A stretch of 64,000 nucleotides of DNA from Sipunculus nudus (Eukaryota; Annelida; Sipuncula; Golfingiida; Sipunculidae): contig CM049307.1 of assembly GCA_026874595.1 (NCBI GenBank), forward strand, positions 53,670,370 to 53,734,369, written 5' to 3'. Positions 11,801 through 24,176 of this stretch are shown here, in pieces (the stretch's first letter is position 1; every line of letters begins with the position of its first letter). A model generated the notes under the pieces. That model was not told where the DNA came from. It was given only the letters and a program-made list of their open reading frames with translations, and did not search any database. A program made the position numbers and the translations under genes.

Positions 11801-14003
11801 CAGATAAGTCAAACCACTATATTGTATATGAGTGATTTTTGCCCTTGGCAGACAAACAGATGGACGCTGTGCAAAAAAGGGTTGCAGGTGGCGCCACCAG
11901 TTAAGCGTATGATAAAGAGCTTTGTGAGAACTATACACATGCAAAATTTTGGCCCAATTGGTCAAACAGTTCCCTAGATATGAGCTTGGATGTCTGCAGC
12001 GTAAACTTGATTGTAGGTGGCGCCACCTGTCATAAAATCAGAAAAGCTATCCAGGATGTATAAGCATGCAGAATTTCAGGTGAATTAGTCAAACCACTGC
12101 AGAGATATGAGTGATTTTAACCCAAGGCAGACGAACAGCTGGACACTGTGCAGACATGGTTGCAGGTGGCGCCACCATTTTTGGTGTATGTTATAAAGCT
12201 CTCCAAGGGCTACATTTGTGCAAAAAAATTTTCCTGATCAATCAAACGGTTCCTGAGATATGAGCTTGGATGTCTGCAGCGTAAACATGAATGTAGGTGG
12301 CGCCACCTGTCATAAAATCAGAAAAGCTATCCAGGATGTATACGCATGCCAATTTTCAGGTGAATTAGTCAAGTCACTGCAGAGATATGAGTGATTTTAA
12401 CCCAAGGCAGACAAACAGATGGACACTGTACAAACATGGTTGCAGGTAGCGGCACCATTTTTGGTGTATGTTATAAAGCTCTCCAAGGGCTACATTTGTG
12501 CAAAAGAATTTTCCTGATCGGTCAAACGGTTCCCGAGATATGAGCTTGGATGTCTGCAGCGTAAACGTGAATGTAGGTGGCGCCACCTGTCATAAAATCA
12601 GATAAGCTATCCAGGATGTATACGCATGCCAAATTTCAGGTGAATTAGTCAAGTCACTGCAGAGATATGAGTGATTTTAACCCAAGGCAGACGAACAGAT
12701 GGACACTGTGCAAACATGGTTGCAGGTGGCGCCACCATTTTTGGTGTATGTTATAAAGCTCTCCAAGGGCTACATTTGTGCAAAAGAATTTTCCTGATCG
12801 GTCAAAAGGTTCCCGAGATATGAGCTTGGATGTCTGCAGCGTCAACGTGAATGTAGGTGGCGCCACCTGTCATAAAATCAGAAAAGCTATCCAGGATGTT
12901 TGCGCATGCCGAATTTCAGGTGAATTAGTCAAGTCACTGCAGAGATATGAGTGATTTTAACCCAAGGCAGACGAACAGATGGACACTGTGCAAACATGGT
13001 TGCAGGTGGCGCCACCATTTTTGGTGTATGTTATAAAGCTCTCCGAGGGCTACATTTGTGCAAAAAAATTTTCCTGATCGGTCAAACGGTTCCCGAGATA
13101 TGTGGGTTTATGTGTGGAAACAGACGCACAAACGGACGCAGAGCGCAGAGGAAAGGTCAGAGGTCAAAACAAAATCGGGGCGCAGCAGTTCACATGTGAC
13201 CCGAACATAATCCCGGGTTTCGGAAAATTCCGCCCAGCGGTTACGGAGGAGTTCTCCGGACACCTACGCGGCGGCGGCGGCGGCGGCGGCGGCGACCAGC
13301 TGAAAACATAGTATCCGCAAAACTCTGTTTTGGCGGATACAATTAGTATCACAAGACTAATCATTGCACTGATCAAATTGTTGATACCTAAGTCCATTAT
13401 TAATGAGTGTGTATCTAATTTATTATTAGTGAGTGTGGGTAAAATATGGCTTTTGCTGAAGCAGCATTAAGCCTAACACCTGCTTAATGCAACTCTAAAG
13501 CCTTTGTATCTTTATATAGCACACAACATATTGATCTTTTTAAATAAAAGTCACAGATCTTAATGCTATAAAATGTTCAAAATATTCCATTTTAATGTTT
13601 CACAGTTTTAAAGAGAACCAAAGTCTGAGTTTGATACTAACTATTGAGTACTTTAGTACAAAATTTACTGTGCCTTTCAGCCCTAGTTTTCGGTGGAATA
13701 TTTAAGATATTAAGAATAAGATGAGATGGATTTAACATATTTGTTACCCCCTGCAGGTGTGGCTGGAGGTTTGACCAACTTGTCCAAGATGCCGGCCTGT
13801 AACGTCCTAGTGCTTGGGGCACAGAAGAGGACACTGTCTGGCTTTTCCAGCACAGCCATTATGCCCCACACAGGGTTTGTCTACTACAGTGACATTGTAC
13901 AGAAAACACCTCCAGTAAGATATGCTTTATGTAATGGTATTTATTTAATGATCTTGAAGCTGTTAGTTTTAAGGTGTATGTTCAGACTTTTTGGGAGTCA
14001 TAT

Positions 14004-14069
<66 letters not shown>

Positions 14070-15515
14070 GACTTACATGATTGTGTATATCAGAGGATGC
14101 TTTTATTGTTGTCCCTGCCATTGCTGTTGGCAGTGGATATAGAAATGGTGAGGGTCCGTCTTTCTGTCTGTCTGTTGGTCTGTCCGTCACAGATATATTA
14201 ACACAGTACCTTAAAAAGAGTTTGAGGTACAGCCACAAAACTTGCAGCATTGATTCACCTTATCAAGGACTAGTTCAAGTTTGAACATGGATGACTTTGA
14301 CACATTTTCCAAGGTCACAGTGGCAAAATTGCACAAATTAAGTTAACACAATAACTCAAAAAGAATTTGAGGTACAGTCACCAAACTTGCAGCATTGATG
14401 ACCCTTATCAAGGACTAGGTCAAGTTTGAACATCGATGACCTGGACACATTTTTCAAGGTCACAGCAGGAGTAATGCTAAAATGATGTTAACATAAAACT
14501 CGAAAAGATTTAAAAAAAACAATCACCAAAATTGCAGCATTTATGCAAGTTATTAAGCGATAGGTCAAGTTGGAACATGGATGACCTTGACACATTTTTA
14601 AAGGTCACAGGGGATAATGCTTAAATGAATTTTACGCAATTACACAAAAAGAATTTGAGGCACAGTCACAAAACTTGCAGCATTGACGTACCTGAAGGAC
14701 TAAGTCAAGTTTGAATATGGATGACCTTGATGCAGTTCGCAAGGTCACAGAGGTTATCTTGGTAGGTGACATTGACCCATCACAGATTTCATATAGGTTT
14801 TCCCAACTTTTTTCCCAGCTGTTTCCACAACAGGTGGGGGACATACTAGGTCTGTTCCAAAGATCAACTTTTCCTTTTTGTTGATATTAAGAGTAGCCTC
14901 TTGTTTGATCATATAATAACTATGATATGTTAAAAGAATTCTTTATGCTAGAGCAGTCTTGTACATCCTATTAAAACAGAGAATAAAACTTAGAATATCT
15001 TTCATAATATATTTCAAACATTTACTGTGATTTAGGCGACACTTATAAATATGTCGAAAATTGTGTTGTAAATTGTATGTTTGATGAGGGTTGGTTGTTA
15101 TTGTGACCACCAGTGACTGTGAACCTAACATAGGCACTGACTTCTCCTCCTCCAAGTGGCAGAGATCAGAGAGATTTTATATTATCATAGTATATTATTT
15201 GGAAATATCTGACAGTCTGTAATTCTATTTTCCAGGATTTAAGAAAGAAGGCAGCCAGGCTAGTAGCAGCAAAGTGTACCCTGGCAGCCAGAGTGGACAG
15301 TTTCCATGAAAGTCAAGATGCCGCCATTGGAGACCAGCTGCGAGGAGAGATAGAACAGAAGCTGGATAAGCTGCAGGAGCCCCCACCAGTGAAGCAGATC
15401 AAGCCGCTGCCAGCCCCTGTAGACCAGCAGAGGAAGAAGAGAGGGGGCAGAAGGTGAGGATGACCTCTGACCCCCATGCATCTCATTAAATAACAGATTA
15501 AAGGATGATTCATTA

Positions 15516-15560
<45 letters not shown>

Positions 15561-18500
15561 TTTATAAAAGATATAAATTCTAAAAAAATACAATTATAAT
15601 ACTTATTTGCATTCGTCAGGAGGGTATGTGTCAGTGTTTGTGTGTGTTTTAGCCCTGCCTGGGCTTTAGTATATATTTAAGTTTACTACTAAAATGCTTA
15701 AAATAAACGTGATTCCATTTACTGATAAACATAACTCAGTACAAGCTCTTATCACTAAAGCCCTGGATAGCTGTATGGTGATCCCTGATATTTGCATATT
15801 AGGACGACACAAGGCTCCTGACTGTTTCCTCGCATTTGCATATCAGGCCATCACACCTCCTGTGAATGGCATCCTTGCTATGAGGATGCTAACAGTTGTC
15901 CCATTGGCAAAAGACCACTCAACCTGCTTGGTAACATTTGCAATGAAATCATGTATTCAGAAAGTCCACACATGGACCTTCGTATATTATGATATAGCTC
16001 TGGTGTTTGAACAGTATGGTCCATATGCCAAATCTAAGTGCATTGTAGACACTCGCATCGTTTTGTACTGTGTAATTGTTAGTGTTCAATTTACACTTGG
16101 AAGTCTTGCCACTGTTAAGTTGCCAACAGGCTGATTGTTGTGATCGTTTTAGCCAGGCGATACATAAATTAGTTTGACTGCATTCGTCGTGGGACCTAAA
16201 TTTCTCACGCTGATTGGCTGAGCTAATGATACATTTTAAAACTGGCCTGCTTTGAAAAGTGATGGTCTGATAAATGATGATACTCTAACTTAACCCTCCT
16301 CCTGCGGGACCCGTATATATACGGGCGACGCGCCGCATCCCCGCCATGCGGGATACGTATATATACGGTTTGGGAGGGTGCTAGGTTTATAGGCCAATAA
16401 AAAAAATCTTATCCCGTCAGTCCGTATGAAATTTTATGCGGGATCACTAAAGGGGATTTCCATTCGAATGGTTTCGTTTTCCCGGAAGGTTATTTGACAA
16501 ACCGTGTGCAAATAGCGATGACATTTTTATCATGTGTACGGGACATGACCGGTCATGACCCGCGAAGTAGGTCAATCATGGCGGCGTCTGTTATTGTTGA
16601 CAATGAGAAAATAGCGCAATTATTTCTGGATTCTGGTCGACTAATGGGAAAAGTTTTTCTTATTAACTCAATGAAAATGACAGCCAGTTTCATTATAGAT
16701 CTTGAGGAACTGACTGATCTGTTACGGGAGTGGGCAAACGGTGATGTTACGGACCGGACTGCGCGGTGTCGGCCTTCAAACCGGCACGCGCACGTCAGCC
16801 ATGTTTCAAATTCAAGACGTGATGAATTGATGAAATATATATTTGACTAGAAAAGAGCATGAAATCAATGTTAACTGTAACAAAAAAATGTAAAAAAACG
16901 TATATGTAAGAGGTAAGACAAGTTAAAAGTAAAAAAGTCACTTGAATAATAACGTGTAGAGAAGTTCTCTCACATGGGTGAACATTATTGGAATGATTTA
17001 GCGATTTAATCGTCACGTTCCTTGCATGTCAACTCATGCCGCAAGTTGTAGTCCTTGCATTATTATTTTATTTATATAAATTTTCTTTAATATTAACTGT
17101 TTATAATGAAGTTTTTTACATTTTTAATGAAGCTTACACATTTTTACGATGTCCTGTAAGCAAAGTATTTTTTTTTTTAGAAAAAAAGTAAAAAATAAAA
17201 ACCTTCCAAAACTGTTGTCTCCCATGTGTTCCAAGTAAATTTATTCATATTTATATAGATAAAATAATTCTTTCCACTCTCTTCCACAAAAAAAGAATAT
17301 TCAAAGACCTACGTTAAGAGGTTGATGACTTAAAAAGACAGCACAACACAACTACTGCGAGAAATTGTTAGAGTGACACAAAGAACATTTGTTTTATATC
17401 TCACATTTCAATTGGTTGCCATGGCAACCATATATATATATATAAGGATATCTTATCAAAGACATATGTTAAGAGATTGAAGACTTAAAAGACAGATAAC
17501 AACTTCTGCAAGAAATTGTTTAATTGGAATGACAAAAAAAAACATTTAAACGTTTTATTTCTCACATTTCAGTTGGTTGCCATGGCAATCATATATATAT
17601 ATATATATAAGGATATCCTAAAATTTCTCACTTTAGCAGTCTTGATTCAGTCTGGTATACAATACTACAGGTATTGACCATTGGGACCAAAAAAGAGTAC
17701 ATACAGATGCTACAAATAAAGCATCCATTCAGCACTTTTTCTAAGGCAAAAAAACTGCAAACAATTCAGTATACAGCACATATAAGGAAAAAATCAATTC
17801 AGCAGGAGGAGGGTTAAGAGGCTGAGGGTTATATATAGTGTTGAAAGTCTTGCCGTACTCAAAATATCCGAGGAACTAAAGATATAAAGACTTATTAAAT
17901 GTGAATATAAATAGCAAGCTGGAAGCCCACAATTGGCAGTGACTGAATTAATCATGTTTGTTTTGAAAATAAAAATCTGGGAAAGACCACTATACATTGC
18001 TCTGTTTGATTTCTCTGTCAGAGAAGAGCCAATCAAAAGCCCTTTCATTGGCAGGGCAAGTCTATGTGTGTTTGTGTTCGTTCACAACATGTGAACTCAT
18101 GCAAACATGGATGGTATCTCATGAAATTTCCCAGGCATTTCATGATTAGATTTTGGTGTGATCCGGCACATGATCTGTATTCAGGAATGTCATCAAGGAA
18201 TATTCACAAATGTACAGTCATTTATGCATGAATGGGCCATATAAGTGAATGCAAATACAGGTTAGGGAGCATCCTACAGTAGGGACCCAATATGGCAGAG
18301 TCTTGCAAACCTCAGAATTCAGATTTCTAGTATGAAAATATTTGGTAGTACATTAATCATGAGAATTTTATGGTTTGTATGATGCTAAATGATACTGTTT
18401 TATTGAAACTGAAGTTGTCCTACTTCAGTTGTTATTCATTCTCTACACATCTGGACAGTACATCATCTATCATCATAATGCAGTAGAGGTAATTATTGCA

Positions 18501-21050
18501 TTGTGTGTACAGTCCTTTGCAGTACATCATTTAAGTTGATATAATACACATTATTTTGCATATATAGGGCGAGGAAGATGAAGGAGAGATTGGGTCTCAC
18601 AGACATGAGAAAGGCAGCCAACAGGATGAACTTTGGGGAGGTCAGTATCATATAATGTTTTATCATAATTATAAATTATAACCAGCTTCTGTGGCTCACG
18701 AGTAGAGCACAGGACTCAAAGCTGGGAGATCGTGAGTTTGAATCTCATCCGAGGTGGTGAGATTTTTTACAGTCAGCCCCCGTCCAGGATAAGCGCTCTG
18801 CAGGCTTAATGGAAAGGTTGTGCCCCACAGCCATGTTGCACTAACAAACAAATGTGCCTTTCGGGGGGGTTTCTCGGTGGTATGACCCAGCACTGGATAT
18901 GATTACGCACCAAGGGCCTGCAGGTGCAGCAGTCAACAGGCCTGGTTAACACCAGGATATAAAATGTGATACCTCCCTGTCATGTAGTCAAAAATTGGAA
19001 TGGATTTCTGCAGATGTACATATACATAGTTAAGTAAGTATTAAAAAATGGAGGCATTTAACTCCACCAGAAAAAAATTATATTGCAAAAGCAGTATATG
19101 GATTTATACTATGAAGACTGAATGAAGTTTTGTATGAAAAATACAAACCCAACATTGGTTATGGATACTTTTCACAAGCATGCACAGAAAGTGCAGGACC
19201 AGTCCGTAGTTGGTGAATGTTTTTCAGTAGTTCATTTTTACCTGAAGTTCCATTGATTTTATTGCTATAAGGGTTTTATTCACGCAAAGGAAAATAATCC
19301 AATGCAGAGATGATACACCGTACTGCTCCTGATAGCTCTTAGTTTTGACCCAAAGACCGTGTTGTCTTTTTGTATCCACCATGAAGCATATGTATTGTGA
19401 ATTCAGTTTATTCGCTATTGCAGTTGTCAAGTTTTCTTTGAATTTTCTTTATTCTCATGTAACAACAAGCAGGGTCATATACAGACCAAACTTAGGACTT
19501 CCAGATAGAAAACCCTTTATAGGAAATTTAGACTGAGTGGCAAAATTAATATAAGGTGTTGCCTTTTTTAGCTCAGCTGACTATAAGTCATCTGAGCTAT
19601 AGTCGTGGTCCATTGTCCGTCGTCTGTCTGTCCGTCTGGATGTCCGTCTGTAAGACTGGCACGTTTCAACACCATTGGACTTGCGAATCTGAAATTCGCC
19701 ATACAGTTAGATGTCCCCAAAATCTCCTACCATGCCAAAAATTGGGTCAATAGGACTTCGTTCCTTCGAGATATTAACCCTCCTCCTGCGGGACCCGTAT
19801 AAATACGGGTGACGCGCCGCATCCCCGCCATGCGGGATACTATAGATATGTTTTGGGAGGGTGCTAGGTTTATAGGCCAATAAAAAAATTCTTATCCCAT
19901 CAATCCGTATGAAATTTTATGCGGGATCACTAAAGGGGATATCCATTCAAATGGTTTCGTTTTCCCGGAAGGTTATTTGACAAACCGTGTGCAAATAGCG
20001 AAGACATTTTTATCATGTGTACGGGACATGACCAGTCCTGACCCGCGAAGTAGGTCAATCATGGCGGCGTCTGTTATTGTTGACAATGAGGAAATAGCGC
20101 AATTATTTCTGGATTCTGATCGACTAATGGGAAAAGTTTTTCTTATTAATGCAATGAAATTGACAGCCAGTTTCATTATAGATCTTGAACTGACTGATCT
20201 GTTATGGGAGTGGGCAAACGGTGATGTGACGGACCGGACTGCGCGGTGTCTGACTTCAAACTGGCACGCGCACGTCAGCTATGTTTCAAGACGTGATGAA
20301 TTGATGAAATATATATTTGACTAGAAAAGAGCATGAAATCAATGTAAACTGTAACAAAAAAAACTTGATATGTAAGAGGTAAGACAAGTTAAAAGTAAAA
20401 AAGTCACTTGAATAATAACGTGTAGAGAAGTTCTCTCCCATGGGTGAACATTATTGGAATGATTTAGCGATTTAATCGTCATGTACCTTGCATGTCAACT
20501 CGTGCCGCAAGTTGTAGTCCTTGCATTATTATTTTATTATATAAATTTTCTTTAATATTAACTGTTTATAATAAAGTTTTTTACATTTTTTTAATGAAGC
20601 TTACACATTTTGACGATGTCCTGTAAGCAAAGTATTTTTTTTAGAAAAAAAACGTAAAAAATAAAAACCTTCCAAAACTGTTGTCTCCCATGTGTTCCAC
20701 GTAAATTTATTCATATTTATATAGATAAAATAATTCTTTCCACTCTCTTCCACAAAAAATATTTTTTAGATCTATGTTAAGAGGTTGAAGACTTAAAAAG
20801 ACAGCACAACAAAACCACTGCGAGAAATTGTTAAATTAGAGTGAGACAAAGAACATTTGTTTTACATCTCACATTTCAATTGGTTGCCATGGCAACCATA
20901 TATATATAAGGATATCTTATCAAAGACATATGTTAAGAGATTGAAGACTTAAAAGACCGATAACAACTTCAGCAAGAAATTGTTTAATTGGAATGACAAA
21001 AAAAACATTTAAACGTTTTATTTCTCACATTTCAGTTGGTTGCCATGGCA

Positions 21051-21104
<54 letters not shown>

Positions 21105-24100
21105 TGTATATATATATATATATATATGTAAGGATATCCTAAAATTTCCCACTTTAGCATTCTTGATTCAGTCTGGTATACAATACTACAGGTATTGACC
21201 ATTGGGACAAAAAAAGAGTACATACAGATGCTGCGTATAAAGCATCCATTCAGCACTCCTTCTAAGGCAAAACATCTGCAAACAATTCAGTATTCAGCAC
21301 ATATAAGGAAAAATCAATTCAGCAGGAGGAGGGTTAAGGAAAAATCTCAATTTTTTATTAGAAATCTATTTTCACACTTCAGGACTGCCTGATATCAAAA
21401 CCACTCATCTGGTTTTCTTCATATTTACCATAAATATTCCTCTATATAGTTCTTGTGTACATGCCAGATATTAAGTCAGTATTATTTAATTTAAGAAAGT
21501 TATGGTTATGGGCCCAAACGTAATGGACTTTGTAAAAAAAATCAGGAAAGATATTTGGTCACTTAAGACCAAAAGTGTTAAAGGTAGGGACTTTTTTTCA
21601 GTAATATAACTTTAATTGATCAAAATTTAATTGAATACTAAAAATTAGATCAAAATCTGTTAAATTTTTTTAAATATTGGAAAAAATATAAAATTGGTAC
21701 CTTAAATTTTGCCCAAGTTTGACCATGGCACGTTTTTTCCCTGTAAGTACTGTGGAGTTAATTTTCACAGCATGTTTTTGTTAGCTTTTGTCTGTTAACA
21801 CCAAAAAATTGAAACCGGTTGATCAAAAACTGTAGATTTTATTCAGGTTTTCAAGCACAATGTCACATATTGTTTACATCAAGCTAGTGTTATGCAGTTT
21901 GATCACTAGGACTTAATTCCTTCGAAATATTAATGAAAAACTTCATTTTTCCATTAAAAACCCACTGTAAGACTGCCTAATATCAAAACCACTGATCTGA
22001 CTTTGATCATATATAATATACATATTTTTCTATACATTCACTATGCACATGCCAGAAATGATGTCAGTATTGCGTAATTGTTTTAAGTTATGGGCCCAAA
22101 CATAATGCACTTTTTTAAAAATCAAGAAATATATTTACTCCCTTAACAAGAGGATTGCTGAAGCTAGAGAATTTTTGGGATGTAACATTATTTAATCAAG
22201 ATTCAATTGAATACCAAAAATTAGTTCTGAATTTTTCAAATTTTATAAGTTATTAGTATAAATATAAAATTAGTACCTTAAATTTTGCCCAACTTTGACT
22301 ATGGCACGTTTGTTTCCTGAGAGCACTGTTGATATAATTTTCATATCCTGCACACATAAGGGTTTTATCATTGTAGTTTAGAAAGCTGAAAGAAATTGGC
22401 CAAATATTGTAGCTTTTATTAATGTTTTTATGAGACCATGTCAGTCACCTGTATGTTGACCTTGTTGACCTTTCATCAGATTATGCATGCTTGAGCGAAG
22501 CATACACTGGGGCAGCCAGGCAGCTAATGCCCAGCCACAGTTGATCCAGGTGTCCAACCCAACTCATCTAGTAGTTGTTTTGAAAAACAACATAACAATA
22601 AACAATAAATTAATAATTTTGTATTGGTTTTTTATAACAAATTCAATAAAAATTAATAGAAAAGGAATTTGTTAGTTGATGAGTAACAGAAAATTAACTT
22701 GCAGTTTCTGATGATGTAAGAATCTTGTATGGATGGATAGAATGTCAATGTCAATGTTATTCCAAATAACACCATGCAGTCACCTATGGTATTTTTCAGT
22801 TAAATTTTAATGATAAAAAAATTATTCATATTATTCATTACTATTCATTAGGGATCATATGAAGGAAATTAATGATAGACAAAGATGCAGTTGATAATAT
22901 TAATCTAAATTTCTACTGGGTCTAGTGTGTAGATTGATGTGAAAGTAGTCCAAAGTGAATATATTACATTTATTTTTTTTTAATATAAATAAAAGCCATA
23001 AAACCAGGTACTTATGATCATTATTTAAATTTGTGAATTTTGTATATTCTGGATTCTCAACATCATTGTCTGGCTAAAACTGAATAAATACTAGACATGG
23101 TGCGAATTCTTTGCAAATGTATTTGAATATGAATATGAATATGTACTGCATATAAAAAATTTTATTGCATAAGAATGGGAATTCAGGTAAGAATGAAAGT
23201 TTTTGAATACCAGTGCAGATACTTTCAAAATGTATTCATGAATGCATTCATGAATATATTCTATAATATTATTTCCATAATCATTTCAGTTATATTTTAT
23301 TTTAAAAAATCATATGATTTTCTTATTATTTTTTTAAAATAAAAATTATATTGGCACAATATTTGTTATTAAATTTTAATAAATAGTTAAACTCTTTTAT
23401 TATATGTGCTGCTTATAAGTATATGGCCAAGACAAAATCTGTGTGACAATAGCACTCCATTTGTTAATAAAATAAATGAAATCAATCCTCTTCCCTGTCT
23501 CAAAAGATACTATCAAAATCATACATAAGCTAAACACCAACAACTCATAATAAAGCTTATATTTATTACCACACAAAACCAGCATGTGCCTCTTTCCCAA
23601 ATCACATTTTGTATTATATATAACAGCTGAGCGCCATGACCCATGGGTCCCTTGTTCTTATCCCTTCTTATAGCATCAAAATATTTTTTAACCACCATTT
23701 AGTTGTATCTCCCAACTATTGAAAAAAAAAACATTGGCGACCCTTCTTACCAAGAACCAGCGGTCCTAATGCTGTGACAGGTAATCCGGTCAATTTGACC
23801 AAGCAGACCAACAGACGTAACACAGTTCTGATTTTTTCTGTTCAGATTGAGGAAGATGCCTACCAGGAGGATCTGGGGTTTTCCCTTGGCAGTCTGGGTA
23901 AATCCAGGTCCGGCCGGGTCAGAGGGCCGCCAGTTGATTCAAAAACTAAAGCAAGGATCTCCAAAACACTACAGGTAAGTCATTTGAGGGAAAGGGCTCA
24001 GTGACTGCTCAAGGCTCTTGGGCACATATACAGCAATGCTGGCAGTATTTAATGATAAACTGATCGATGCTAGGAGGGATACAATTATTGATGGCTGTGG

Positions 24101-24145
24101 CAGGAATTTACATCGTAAAGTTGGTAGATTTGTAATTGTACATCC

Positions 24146-24176
<31 letters not shown>

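Larger units (their letters stand above)
19778..21333 (+). mobile_element. piggyBac-like non-autonomous element, copy 2 (1556 bp)
   Basis: TTAA at 19774-19777 and 21334-21337, with the same ends and interior as copy 1. It is inserted in element A5 at CGAGATATTAA; the paralogous unit reads CGAAATATTAATG near 21926, a directly visible empty site. Confidence 0.85.
19564..23654 (+). mobile_element. Element A5: family A ends with a different core, split by piggyBac-like copy 2
   Basis: The 5' end is TTTTTAGCTCAGCTGACT plus its pairing arm AGTCATCTGAGCTA, then GTCCGTC runs. The 3' end is TGACCCATGGGTCCCTTG. The core has about two units of roughly 590 bp (GACTGCCTRATATCAAAACC, TTATGGGCCCAAACRTAATG), unlike the 338-bp core of A1. 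Interrupted at 19774-21337 by a TTAA-flanked element; the second core unit near 21930 shows the empty site. Confidence 0.65.

Noticed and set aside
11887-13100. Regular repeats as a CRISPR array
   Set aside because: Units are 280 bp of nearly identical sequence with no unique spacers, in an animal intron.
13970-14250. Frames encoding runs of IYIYIY
   Set aside because: Translations of (AT)n microsatellites; the same applies to the similar frames near 5000, 8800, 21100, 38200, 61300 and 61600.
16494-20324. The duplicated 115-118 codon frame as a functional gene
   Set aside because: Nearly all differences between the two copies are amino-acid changing and many look like CpG decay, so the frame is probably just not yet broken.
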